Shown here in pieces: positions 1 through 7,472 of a stretch of DNA of 10,915 nucleotides (its first letter is position 1; every line of letters starts with the position of its first letter). Below the pieces are notes generated by a model. That model saw only the letters and a program-made list of their open reading frames with translations, was not told the DNA's origin and did not search any database. The position numbers were made by a program, and so were the translations under genes. This DNA is from Veillonella sp. (GTDB taxonomy: Bacteria; Bacillota_C; Negativicutes; Veillonellales; Veillonellaceae), in contig JAGZGB010000061.1 of NCBI GenBank assembly GCA_018367495.1, positions 1 through 10,915 on the forward strand, in the 5' to 3' direction.

Positions 1-1089
1 ATGGGCTTTGTTGATGATATCAATAAAATCTTGGGTGCTATCCCAGAAGACCATCAAACATTGTTGTTCTCCGCAACTATGCCTAAAGCTATCCAACAAT
101 TAGCTGAAACATATTTGACAGAGCCAACATTGATTCGTATGAAACCGACTCAAGTTACGATGGACTTAATTGAACAATATTATATCGAAGTGCAAGACCG
201 TCAAAAATTCGATGTTCTTTGCCGCTTGTTCGATATTCAAACACCTGAACTTGCTATTATCTTCACACGTACAAAACGTCGTGTTGATGAAGTAACTGAA
301 GGTCTTAAGAAACGTGGTTACATGGCGGAAGGCATCCATGGCGATTTGTCTCAACAAAAACGGGACAGCGTAATTCGTCAATTCCGCGAAGGTACCATCG
401 ATATTCTCGTGGCTACTGATGTGGCAGCTCGTGGTCTTGATATTTCTGGCGTATCTCACGTATATAACTACGATATGCCTCAAGATCCTGAAAGCTACAC
501 ACACCGCGTAGGTCGTACAGGCCGTGCTGGTAAAGCTGGTCAAGCTTTCACGTTCGTTATCCCTCGTGAAATGGAGCATTTACATGCTATCGAGCGTTTA
601 ACAAAACGTAAAATTGCACGCCGCCGTGCACCTTCCTTAGGTGAAGTTCTTGAAGGTCAACAACGTTTGGCAATTGAAAGCCTCGTTGAAATGACAGATA
701 ATTTAGAAGCATTAGCGCCATTCAAATCTAGTGCAGAGGAATTGTTGAATGATACAGATTCCGTAACACTTTTGGCAGCAGCTCTTAAATTGTTAACAAA
801 AGAACCAGATACAACTCCTGTAAATATTACAGAAGAAAAACCATTGCGCGTACGCCGTCGCCGTGAAGGTGGCCGTAGTGACCGACGCCGTGGTGACCGT
901 CGTAGAGATGGTGATCGCCGTCGTGATGGGGATCGTCGTCGTGATGATCGTCCTCGTCGCAGCCGCGATGATCGCAGAGGTGAACGTCGTGATGACCGCC
1001 GCAGAGATGATCGTAGATCTGATCGTCCACGTGGTGATAGAAAACCTCGTCATCAAGGTGAAGGTTTCAAACCTTACTTTAAAGACTAA
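1..1089 (+). CDS. cshA: DEAD-box ATP-dependent RNA helicase, CshA type (5'-truncated by window)
   Basis: This is the C-terminal 362 residues of a cytoplasmic RNA helicase that unwinds structured RNA using ATP in RNA turnover, ribosome assembly or cold adaptation. The first codon, ATG, is almost certainly internal: in this family MGFVDDI directly follows the DEAD box (motif II), so the Q motif, Walker A and DEAD box lie before the window. Visible motifs are SAT (motif III, residues 24-26), [12 protein letters not shown] (motif IV, about 86-97), [11 protein letters not shown] (111-121), [11 protein letters not shown] (motif V, 138-148) and [10 protein letters not shown] (motif VI, 168-177). The helicase C-domain ends near residue 195. 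A linker follows, then a tail from about 283 to 350 made almost only of R, D and G, a common nonspecific RNA-binding extension. The core closely resembles my memory of Bacillus CshA. The gene ends in TAA and is followed at once by an intrinsic terminator. The family is certain; the exact orthologue is likely. Confidence 0.93.
   Translation: MGFVDDINKILGAIPEDHQTLLFSATMPKAIQQLAETYLTEPTLIRMKPTQVTMDLIEQYYIEVQDRQKFDVLCRLFDIQTPELAIIFTRTKRRVDEVTEGLKKRGYMAEGIHGDLSQQKRDSVIRQFREGTIDILVATDVAARGLDISGVSHVYNYDMPQDPESYTHRVGRTGRAGKAGQAFTFVIPREMEHLHAIERLTKRKIARRRAPSLGEVLEGQQRLAIESLVEMTDNLEALAPFKSSAEELLNDTDSVTLLAAALKLLTKEPDTTPVNITEEKPLRVRRRREGGRSDRRRGDRRRDGDRRRDGDRRRDDRPRRSRDDRRGERRDDRRRDDRRSDRPRGDRKPRHQGEGFKPYFKD
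892..945 (+). repeat. Three 18-bp tandem units coding GDRRRD in the helicase tail
   Basis: Three consecutive 18-bp units encode Gly-Asp-Arg-Arg-Arg-Asp (residues 298-315). They differ mainly at third codon positions. Degenerate DDRR/GDRR units continue on both sides, roughly 870-1045. Such tracts can expand or contract by slippage, so tail length may vary between strains; that variation is inferred, not seen here. Confidence 0.8.
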
Positions 1090-1092
1090 TAG

Positions 1093-1126
1093 AATGTGGA
1101 TTGCTTATGAGCAATCCACATTTTTT
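1093..1126 (+). terminator. Intrinsic terminator of the helicase gene
   Basis: A perfect 13-bp stem (1093-1105 with 1110-1122) closes a 4-nt TATG loop and runs into six Ts at 1121-1126. It starts 3 nt after the helicase stop codon and separates that gene from perR. Confidence 0.95.
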
Positions 1127-1153
1127 ATTACTTAATAGTTAATACTATCTATC

Positions 1154-1182
1154 TTGATAAGTGTTGAGAATTCTGATATAAT
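1154..1182 (+). promoter_or_regulatory. Sigma-A type promoter of perR
   Basis: TTGATA (-35, 1154-1159), a 17-bp spacer and TATAAT (-10, 1177-1182) match the housekeeping consensus almost perfectly. TGA just before the -10 box (1174-1176) also makes it an extended -10. Transcription should start near 1189, giving a leader of about 76 nt before the perR ATG. Confidence 0.85.
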
Positions 1183-1197
1183 AGATAATAATTATTT
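1183..1197 (+). promoter_or_regulatory. Fur/PerR-like 7-1-7 operator at the perR start site
   Basis: AGATAAT-A-ATTATTT is a 7-1-7 inverted repeat with six of seven pairs complementary. It matches 11 of 14 positions of the TGATAAT-N-ATTATCA Fur box and 10 of 14 of the TTATAAT-N-ATTATAA PerR box. It lies directly after the -10 box over the predicted start site, where a bound repressor would block initiation. Negative autoregulation of perR is known in other Firmicutes; here it is inferred. The region is AT-rich, so a chance match is possible. Confidence 0.5.
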
Positions 1198-1265
1198 CTT
1201 GTGAATGGCCGATAATGGTCGATGCCTTATAGATTTCCAAGTGGAGAAAGGTAGAGTAGAGTATT

Positions 1266-1685
1266 ATGGATATCGCACAAATTCTACGTAGCCAAGGGTT
1301 TAAAGTAACCCCACAACGTATTGCGATTTATGATGCATTGCGTGGTCATCATGATCATCCAACAGCAGAAATGTTGTATCATACGTTGCGTCCAGAACAT
1401 CCAAGCATGAGCTTGGCAACTGTGTATAAGACAATGGAGATTTTTGAAAAAATCGGTCTTGTAAAAATTTTAGAAGTTGGTGATGAGCGCGCTCATTACG
1501 ATTGGGACACACAAGCTCATTCCCATATCCGTTGCATCCGTTGCAATAAGGTAGAGGATATGATGGGCATTGATTTACAAGCTATCAAAACAATTGCTGA
1601 TCAAGGTAGCGAGTATCAAATCACAGGTCAACATATTACCTTTGAAGGTATATGCCCTGAGTGTGCTAAAAAAGAAAGCCATTAA
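1266..1685 (+). CDS. perR: Peroxide-responsive repressor PerR (Fur family)
   Basis: A 139-aa cytoplasmic metalloregulator of normal family length. The N-terminal winged helix carries TPQR (residues 15-18) and the recognition-helix segment SLATVYKTM (49-57). The C-terminal domain has two CxxC pairs, C90/C93 and C130/C133, for the structural zinc. All five regulatory-metal ligands of Bacillus subtilis PerR align by eye: H31, D79, H85, H87 and D98 (for H37, D85, H91, H93, D104). Asp rather than Glu at the last site favours PerR over Fur. In PerR, Fe-catalysed oxidation of two of these histidines by peroxide releases the repressor from DNA. The start has only a weak purine-rich site (AGAG near 1253), but the N-terminus MDIAQILRSQG fits the family. 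It stands alone between two hairpins and precedes nfo and sbcDC, which suits an oxidative-stress regulator. Fur or Zur remain less likely alternatives. Confidence 0.88.
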   Translation: MDIAQILRSQGFKVTPQRIAIYDALRGHHDHPTAEMLYHTLRPEHPSMSLATVYKTMEIFEKIGLVKILEVGDERAHYDWDTQAHSHIRCIRCNKVEDMMGIDLQAIKTIADQGSEYQITGQHITFEGICPECAKKESH

Positions 1686-1688
1686 TAC

Positions 1689-1729
1689 ATAACCCCTGTC
1701 GCGAAGGGCTCCTTCACGGTAGGGGTTAT
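1689..1729 (+). terminator. Long hairpin after perR, possible terminator without a U-tract
   Basis: ATAACCCCT (1689-1697) pairs perfectly with AGGGGTTAT (1721-1729). The stem continues with GTCG/CGGT, one C-A mismatch and GAAGG/CCTTC around a 3-nt loop (1708-1710). It begins 4 nt after the perR stop. The downstream bases (ATTAGTTATAG) are AT-rich but hold no real T run, so it may instead attenuate or protect a perR-nfo transcript. Confidence 0.6.
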
Positions 1730-1734
1730 ATTAG

Positions 1735-1767
1735 TTATAGAGTTATAAAATTATAGAGTTTTATAAA
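1735..1767 (+). repeat. AT-rich direct repeats in the nfo upstream region
   Basis: TTATAGAGTT occurs at 1735-1744 and again at 1751-1760 (period 16), each followed by a TATAA-like block. Between them TATAA-AA-TTATA (1744-1755) is palindromic. It looks like half-sites of a Fur/PerR box but has a 2-nt rather than 3-nt centre. It could hold an nfo promoter or operator; no convincing -35/-10 pair was found. Confidence 0.45.
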
Positions 1768-1775
1768 GGAGTATT

Positions 1776-2612
1776 ATGTTTGTCATCGGCAGTCACTTAT
1801 CAATTAGCAAAGGTTATTTAAACATGGGGAAGGAAGCTACCAAAATTGGGGGTAATACATTCCAATACTTCACGCGTAATCCTCGTGGTGGTAGTATGCG
1901 TACCCTCGATGTAGAGGATATGAATAGCTTGAGTGCGTATATGAAAGAACATAACTTTGGCACCTTATTAGCTCATGCACCTTACACGTATAATCCTTGT
2001 GCAGCAAAAGAAGATTTGCGCGCTTTTGCAAAACAAGCTATGACAGAAGACCTAGAGCGTATGGAATATTTACCAGGCCAAATGTATAACTTTCACCCTG
2101 GTAGCCATGTAAAGCAAGGTGTAGATCAAGGTATCGAATATATCGTAGAATGTTTGAATGAAATCTTATTCCCTGGCATGAAAACAACAGTTCTATTAGA
2201 AGTCATGGCTGGTAAAGGAACAGAAATTGGTTCCCGCTTTGAAGAAATTGCTCGTATCATCGACGGCGTCAAATTAAAAGAGTACATGGGCGTATGTGTT
2301 GATACATGCCATATTCACGAAGGTGGTTATGATATCGTCAATAATCTTGATGGCGTTATCGATGAATTTGACCGCATTGTAGGTCTAGACCGTTTGAAAG
2401 CTATTCACTTGAATGACTCTAAAAATCCTATGGGCGCTCATAAAGATCGGCACGAAAAAATTGGTGAAGGTCACATCGGTATCGATGCCATTGCTCGTAT
2501 TGTGACACATCCTAAATTGACGAACTTGCCGTTCTATTTAGAAACGCCAAATGAATTAGATGGTTATGCAAAAGAAATTGCTATGTTGCGTTCTATTGTA
2601 GAGAATCAATAA
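1776..2612 (+). CDS. nfo: Endonuclease IV, apurinic/apyrimidinic endonuclease
   Basis: A 278-aa cytoplasmic base-excision-repair enzyme that cuts the DNA backbone 5' to abasic sites and trims blocked 3' ends left by oxidative damage. It is a TIM barrel with a tri-zinc centre, and the metal ligands are all visible: H67 (AHAPY), H107 (NFHPG), E142 (LLEVMAG), D176 and H179 (CVDTCH), H211 (IHLND), D224 and H226 (KDRHE), and E256 (YLETP). Length is normal (E. coli 285). The start is supported by GSHLS just after the Met, typical of the family N-terminus, and by AAAGGAG at 1765-1771 only 4 nt upstream. It lies between perR and sbcD, 90 and 86 bp away, which suggests a repair gene under oxidative-stress control. 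Family assignment is essentially certain; the regulation is inferred. Confidence 0.97.
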   Translation: MFVIGSHLSISKGYLNMGKEATKIGGNTFQYFTRNPRGGSMRTLDVEDMNSLSAYMKEHNFGTLLAHAPYTYNPCAAKEDLRAFAKQAMTEDLERMEYLPGQMYNFHPGSHVKQGVDQGIEYIVECLNEILFPGMKTTVLLEVMAGKGTEIGSRFEEIARIIDGVKLKEYMGVCVDTCHIHEGGYDIVNNLDGVIDEFDRIVGLDRLKAIHLNDSKNPMGAHKDRHEKIGEGHIGIDAIARIVTHPKLTNLPFYLETPNELDGYAKEIAMLRSIVENQ

Positions 2613-2631
2613 TTAAGCTAAAACGCAGTCT

Positions 2632-2657
2632 TAGTTATATAATTATTTATATAACTA
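2632..2657. promoter_or_regulatory. Perfect AT-rich palindrome upstream of sbcD
   Basis: An 11-bp perfect inverted repeat (2632-2642 with 2647-2657) surrounds a 4-nt TTAT centre in the 86-bp nfo-sbcD gap. The left arm runs into a TATAAT hexamer (2638-2643) that could serve as a -10 box, though no good -35 lies at the right distance. With no T run after it, a DNA operator is at least as likely as a terminator. Confidence 0.45.
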
Positions 2658-2698
2658 CATTTAGATAAGGTGTAGGGAGAGCTGGAAAGGGGGATAAA

Positions 2699-3934
2699 AT
2701 GCGTTTTTTACATACTGCTGATTGGCATTTAGGACGTATTTTTTATGGTCAGTATTTAACAGATGACCAAGCTCATGTGTTGGAGAATCAGTTCTTTTCT
2801 ATTTTGAAAGATGAAAAAATCGATGGCATATTGTTAGCTGGGGACGTATTTGATAGAGCGGTACCTCCTATTGAAGCTATTAAGTTATGGGATTCCATCA
2901 TTACCCGTCTCGCTATGGATTATAAGGTACCACTCTTCGTGGTAAGTGGTAATCACGATGGGGCTGAACGCCTTGAAGTGGGGCGCTCTATGTTGAGTCG
3001 TTCTGGCATCCATATTTGGGGATCCCCTCATCATGCATTACAACCCTTTGAATTTGAAGGCTCTGATGGTAAAATCGCTATTTACCCTATGCCCTTTAGC
3101 GAGCCTCGTCGCATTGGGGATGCTTTAGGCCTGGGTGCAACTGTATCAAAACCTATTGATATAGATATGAGCGAGGACTCCCTGTTCTCCTATGTGGAGA
3201 CTGATGAGCAAGAACCAGCCTCACTTAATTTACATAATTACGATCAAATGTATCAGGCCTGGAGTGACTACTTATACAAACAAGTGCCAAAGGGGATGCG
3301 CAGCATTGCCATTAGTCATGCCTTTGTAATGGGCGGTGATGTAGGTGGCTCTGAACGTACATTGTCTATCGGTGGTAGTGAACAAGTAAGTCCACAAGTC
3401 TTTAAAGACTTTCACTATACAGCCCTTGGCCATTTGCATGGGCCTCAACGAATGGGGGCAGACTATATTCGCTATAGCGGATCGCCTTTAAAATATTCCT
3501 TTGATGAGCATACACAGAAGAAGTCTTTTACTATCATTGATATGGATGTAAAAGGTAACGTAGATATTAGTACCATTCCTGTAGAAGCGAAGCGAGATGT
3601 AGTTATTTTAGAAGGTTACTTTGAAGACCTCCTAAATAATAAGGAATTACAGGCTAGGCACAAAGACGATTATGTGCAGGCTCGATTGCTTGATACGATG
3701 CCTATAATGGATGGGATGGCTAAGCTGCGCCAAGTGTATCATCGATGCATGACAATTGATCTAGTAGGTCGCGTGGCAACTCCTATGGCAGATATGGATG
3801 AAGCCGTTTTTAAAGAGTTAAACGAGCGCGAATTATTTAATCAGTTTGCTGAAACTGTATGGAAAGAACCATTAACAGAGCGTGAACAACAATACATTAA
3901 CTCTGTATGGGATCGAATTCTAAAGGAGGACTAA
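2699..3934 (+). CDS. sbcD: SbcD, nuclease subunit of the SbcCD (Mre11-Rad50-like) complex
   Basis: A 411-aa Mn-dependent exonuclease/endonuclease that acts with SbcC on hairpins, palindromes and protein-blocked double-strand ends. The calcineurin-like phosphoesterase motifs are present in order: D8-x-H10 (TADWHLG), GDVFD with D49, GNHD with N85 and H86, SHAF with H207, and GHLH with H245 and H247. The C-terminal part (about 290-411) matches the region that binds the base of the SbcC coiled coil. The length is usual for the family (E. coli about 400). The start follows AAGGGGG at 2687-2693 with 5 nt spacing, and MRFLHTADWHLG is the classic N-terminus. Its stop codon abuts the sbcC start and its last codons contain the sbcC ribosome binding site, so the two are translationally coupled. 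Confidence 0.97.
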   Translation: MRFLHTADWHLGRIFYGQYLTDDQAHVLENQFFSILKDEKIDGILLAGDVFDRAVPPIEAIKLWDSIITRLAMDYKVPLFVVSGNHDGAERLEVGRSMLSRSGIHIWGSPHHALQPFEFEGSDGKIAIYPMPFSEPRRIGDALGLGATVSKPIDIDMSEDSLFSYVETDEQEPASLNLHNYDQMYQAWSDYLYKQVPKGMRSIAISHAFVMGGDVGGSERTLSIGGSEQVSPQVFKDFHYTALGHLHGPQRMGADYIRYSGSPLKYSFDEHTQKKSFTIIDMDVKGNVDISTIPVEAKRDVVILEGYFEDLLNNKELQARHKDDYVQARLLDTMPIMDGMAKLRQVYHRCMTIDLVGRVATPMADMDEAVFKELNERELFNQFAETVWKEPLTEREQQYINSVWDRILKED

Positions 3935-6900
3935 ATGAAGCCTATATCTTTAACTATAGAAGCCTTTGGTCCGTACCGTGATTCGGTTACTTTGGACTTT
4001 AATGAGCTCCAAAACCATTCCATGTTCCTCATCTCTGGTCCTACAGGGGCGGGAAAAACATCCATACTAGATGCGATGGTGTATGCCTTATATGGCGAAC
4101 CTAGTGGGGAAGTGCGAAAAACAGATGCTATCCGCAGTGATTTTGCAGAACCTGAACGTATGACCCGTGTTGACTTTTCTTTTGCTATTGGTGAGTCTCA
4201 GTATCGTGTTGAAAGATTGCCAAAACAATTGGTAGCTAAAAAACGTGGTACAGGTATGCGTGAGCAGAATGCTAGTGCTACTGTATACGAAATGAAAGAT
4301 GGCGAGTGGACAGTCATCGCCACTTCTGCCTCTGCTATTCGTGATACGATTCAACGAATTATAGGTTTTCGTAAAGATCAATTCTTACAAGTAGTACTTT
4401 TGCCGCAAGGGGAGTTTAGAAAATTATTAGTAGCCTCCACCAGTGAACGAGAGGAGTTATTACATACACTCTTTAGAACTGAGTTATATCGAAGATTACA
4501 GGATGCCCTAAAATCTGCTTATGATGATGCAAGATCCGGTATTGAAGAAAATGTAACAAAACAATCTGCATTACTGCAATCCATTCCGCATGATGAAGAA
4601 ATCCCTGTATTAACTATTGAGCATGTACGAGAGCTTTTGAAAGATAGAGAACCTCATCGTGATACGCTTGTTGTTGAACGTAATAAAGCTGTAGATGTAG
4701 TGGACCAGTTCAATGCATTGCGCAATGAGTGGGCCTTATATAATCAGGTACAACAATCTCTTATTGAGGCTACGAACAAATTAGACTTGGTAAAAGAAAG
4801 AGAAAAGGAGCGGTCTAGTTTAAATGAAAAGGTTCAGTTCCTCACCGGGTTAACACCAAGCTATGAATTGTATAAACAACTTGGTGATAAACAGGCTATA
4901 TTAAAAACCTTGAAAACGACACTTTCAGATGCAAAAAAAAGTGTAGAGGCTGCAACTCAACATGAGTCTAAATGTACAGAGGCTTATGAAATGTTAGAAT
5001 CTCAAGCTGAAACTATGCAAGCTAAGCGGACTATGTTGGCTCAATTACAACAGCAGGCCGAACAGTTTAATGAGTTAGTAGTGCTAAATAAGGAATTGAG
5101 TACATTAAATAGCCGGTTAGAAACACAAGACCGTGAGAAAAGTGAAGCTAAGTTGCAAGCTCAGCACAAGTTAGTCGTTGATTTAGAGGCTGAGTTAGTT
5201 GAAGTGAGAAAACAGTTTCAAGCTAATAGTAAAGCATTAGAGTCTATTCCTCACATCCAAGAGCAGTTGAGCCAGTTGCAACGATATTCTGAATTGTTGG
5301 TAGAGAAAGATAAGGTTCAAAACGATATTGATGCTAAAGAGAGGTCGTTAGCAACTCTAGATAAAACAGTAAATAACTCAAAGATACAGCTTGAACGTTT
5401 AGAACATTTGATGGCAGAGGGACGAGCTTTTGAACTCGTCCATTTAGTAGTAGATAATGAGCCATGTCCTGTATGTGGCTCTACAGAGCATCCACAGTTA
5501 GCATCCAAGCCAGAGTTATACCCTACAAAAGAGGAAGTAGAAGAGGCACGCGCAGTGCGTGATGGGGCATTACAGAAGCGGGCTAGCGAAATTGGTCAGA
5601 AAGAAACGTTATCGGTTCGTCTACATGAGTTAGATGAGCAAGTTAAAGACCAAGTTTCTAAACTCAAATCATCTATTGCTGATTTCTCAGAAGATACATT
5701 TGATTCAATTCAACAAGACTTGTCGTCTCAAATGGAGCAGCTTACAGCTTTGCGTAGTGACACTGAACAGTTGACCAAAATGATAACTAAAAATGAGCAT
5801 GACTTGATTGAGGGTAAAGATAAATTAGCGAAATTGGAAATCGGTCATAATGAATTGCTTAATAATTTGCATGACGTAGCGGTTCAGATTAGCTCTGTAC
5901 AGGCTAAGATAGATGGGTTATCTAAGATATTGCCAACTACAGATCTTGATGCATGGCATAAACAGATCGAATCATTAGAGACTGAAATTAACACATACGA
6001 TGAGCAGGTGAAGGTTTGTAAATTAAATCTAGATGCGGCTAAAGAACAGCTCAATGCTAAACGGGGGCGTTTAGAAACTTTATTTGCACAAGGGCAGGAA
6101 GAAAGAAAACATCTTGACGGCCTCTACCAAGAATATGCAAAATTATTAGAATCGATTTCCTTGACTGAAAATGACTTTATAGATGCGTTAGGCGATTATA
6201 AGGCCTTAGATGCGTTTAGAACCGAGCTACATGCATTGGAGGAGGCTTTTAGTACAGCTCAAGCTGTATATGATGCGGCTTTGAAACATGCCCAGTCTGT
6301 AATAGAACCAAGTGATACGGTTTCTGACGAAGTATATGATACGGCCGTAGAGAAACGTGATAATTTAGTAGGTTCTCTTGCGGCTTGGGATAAAGAAACA
6401 AAACATATTGAAACCACATTAGCATCATTAGAAGAACTGGAAAAGGCTATGGGCGAAGCTCGTGAGGAAATCACTTTCTTAAGCCGTCTTAACGACTTAG
6501 CCAATGGCGGTGAACAAGGTTTTAAAAATGTAACCTTTGAACGATATGTGCTAGGTGCTATTTTAGATGAAGTTGTATATGCCGCCAATTTACGTCTTCA
6601 AAAGATGAGTCGTAGTCGATATTCCTTGGAGCGGTCTGACTATACCGGTGGTGGTCGTGGCAAACAAGGCCTTGATTTGGCCGTTATGGATGCTTTCACA
6701 GGTCAGTCAAGACCAGCGAACACCTTGTCTGGTGGTGAAACCTTTTTGGCGTCTATGGCTCTTGCCTTAGGTCTTGCGGATGTCATTCAAAGTTATGCAG
6801 GTGGTATTCATATGGATACGATGTTCATCGACGAAGGCTTTGGTACTTTAGATCCAGATACATTAGAACTTGCCATGGAAACATTGGTACAATTACAATC

Positions 6901-7018
6901 TTCTGGACGCCTTATCGGCATGATTTCTCATGTACCTGAATTAAAGACCCGGATACCTGCCCACCTAGAGGTCACACGTGGTGATGATGGCAGTACAGCA
7001 AAATTTGTGATTAACTAG
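3935..7018 (+). CDS. sbcC: SbcC, ATPase subunit of the SbcCD complex (Rad50/SMC-like)
   Basis: A 1027-aa cytoplasmic ABC/SMC-type ATPase that tethers DNA ends and drives SbcD. The N-terminal nucleotide-binding half has Walker A GPTGAGKTS (35-43) and a Q-loop region around QVVLLPQGEF (about 152-161). Long charged heptad-rich coiled coils run from about 180 to 500 and from about 525 to 860. They are joined at mid-protein by the zinc hook CPVC (C511, C514), where two SbcC molecules dimerise through Zn. The C-terminal half carries the signature NTLSGGET (929-936), Walker B with D966 and E967, the D-loop GFGTLD (968-973) and H999 in ISHVPEL. All catalytic elements are intact and the length is typical. 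The ATG starts immediately after the sbcD TAA. AAAGGAGG at 3922-3929 gives 5 nt spacing, so SbcD and SbcC are made together. Confidence 0.97.
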   Translation: MKPISLTIEAFGPYRDSVTLDFNELQNHSMFLISGPTGAGKTSILDAMVYALYGEPSGEVRKTDAIRSDFAEPERMTRVDFSFAIGESQYRVERLPKQLVAKKRGTGMREQNASATVYEMKDGEWTVIATSASAIRDTIQRIIGFRKDQFLQVVLLPQGEFRKLLVASTSEREELLHTLFRTELYRRLQDALKSAYDDARSGIEENVTKQSALLQSIPHDEEIPVLTIEHVRELLKDREPHRDTLVVERNKAVDVVDQFNALRNEWALYNQVQQSLIEATNKLDLVKEREKERSSLNEKVQFLTGLTPSYELYKQLGDKQAILKTLKTTLSDAKKSVEAATQHESKCTEAYEMLESQAETMQAKRTMLAQLQQQAEQFNELVVLNKELSTLNSRLETQDREKSEAKLQAQHKLVVDLEAELVEVRKQFQANSKALESIPHIQEQLSQLQRYSELLVEKDKVQNDIDAKERSLATLDKTVNNSKIQLERLEHLMAEGRAFELVHLVVDNEPCPVCGSTEHPQLASKPELYPTKEEVEEARAVRDGALQKRASEIGQKETLSVRLHELDEQVKDQVSKLKSSIADFSEDTFDSIQQDLSSQMEQLTALRSDTEQLTKMITKNEHDLIEGKDKLAKLEIGHNELLNNLHDVAVQISSVQAKIDGLSKILPTTDLDAWHKQIESLETEINTYDEQVKVCKLNLDAAKEQLNAKRGRLETLFAQGQEERKHLDGLYQEYAKLLESISLTENDFIDALGDYKALDAFRTELHALEEAFSTAQAVYDAALKHAQSVIEPSDTVSDEVYDTAVEKRDNLVGSLAAWDKETKHIETTLASLEELEKAMGEAREEITFLSRLNDLANGGEQGFKNVTFERYVLGAILDEVVYAANLRLQKMSRSRYSLERSDYTGGGRGKQGLDLAVMDAFTGQSRPANTLSGGETFLASMALALGLADVIQSYAGGIHMDTMFIDEGFGTLDPDTLELAMETLVQLQSSGRLIGMISHVPELKTRIPAHLEVTRGDDGSTAKFVIN

Positions 7019-7033
7019 CTATAGAATTATAAA
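7005..7033 (+). promoter_or_regulatory. Candidate promoter for the VOC-tcdA-ppiB operon
   Basis: TTGTGA (7005-7010, 4 of 6 to consensus), 17 bp, then TATAAA (7028-7033) lie at the end of sbcC. Only 79 bp separate sbcC from the next gene, with no clear terminator between, so read-through from sbcC is also possible. This is a weak match in AT-rich DNA. Confidence 0.35.
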
Positions 7034-7097
7034 ATGTGATACTATTAAAAGAGGATAATTCCTACAAAAACATACTGTATTTAAAAAAGGAGGTCCT

Positions 7098-7472
7098 ATG
7101 AAGTTTTCATTTGCTCATAATAATATAAATGTTAAGGATCTTGATAAAAGTTTAGCTTTCTATAAAGAGGCTTTATTACTTGAGGAATCTCGCCGCTTGG
7201 AAGATCCAAGTGGGGCTTTCATCCTTGTATATTTAAAAAGTCCATATACAGCGCATGAGCTAGAACTTACTTGGTTGCGTGACTGGGATCGCCCTTATAA
7301 TTTGGGAGACAATGAATTCCACTTGGCATTTTATGTAGATGACTATGAAGCAGCTCTTAAAAAACACAAAGAGATGGACGTTGTAGCCTACGAAAATGCT
7401 GATATGGGGATTTACTTCATTGCCGATCCAGACGGTTATTGGACAGAAATCATTCCGGCGGGTAAATATTAA
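7098..7472 (+). CDS. Glyoxalase I-like VOC-family metalloprotein
   Basis: A 124-aa small cytoplasmic protein made of two beta-alpha-beta-beta-beta modules of the vicinal-oxygen-chelate fold. The first (about 5-58) opens with AHNNINVKDLDKSLAFY. The second (about 71-119) contains HLAFYVDDYEAA and ends in DPDGYWTEIIP. The four metal ligands of E. coli glyoxalase I align by eye with H7, E56 (in ELELTW), H75 and E117. This supports lactoylglutathione lyase or a related thiol-adduct isomerase that detoxifies methylglyoxal. It is slightly shorter than GloA (135 aa), and other VOC activities cannot be excluded. The start has a near-perfect AAGGAGGT at 7087-7094. Its TAA shares a base with the ATG of the next gene, so translation is coupled. 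I leave the symbol empty because substrate and thiol cofactor are unknown. Confidence 0.87.
   Translation: MKFSFAHNNINVKDLDKSLAFYKEALLLEESRRLEDPSGAFILVYLKSPYTAHELELTWLRDWDRPYNLGDNEFHLAFYVDDYEAALKKHKEMDVVAYENADMGIYFIADPDGYWTEIIPAGKY

Noticed and set aside
1..3. ATG at the first base as the helicase start codon
   Set aside because: MGFVDDI in DEAD-box proteins follows the DEAD motif; motifs Q, I and II are missing, so the gene is cut by the window edge and this Met is internal.
166..579. Antisense open frame within the helicase gene
   Set aside because: It lies wholly over conserved helicase motifs on the other strand, has no ribosome binding site and no recognisable family.
793..1135. Several open frames on both strands over the helicase tail, rich in Val/Ile/Thr or His/Asp
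   Set aside because: Low-complexity readings of the repetitive GDRRRD-coding DNA in other frames; no start signals or domains.
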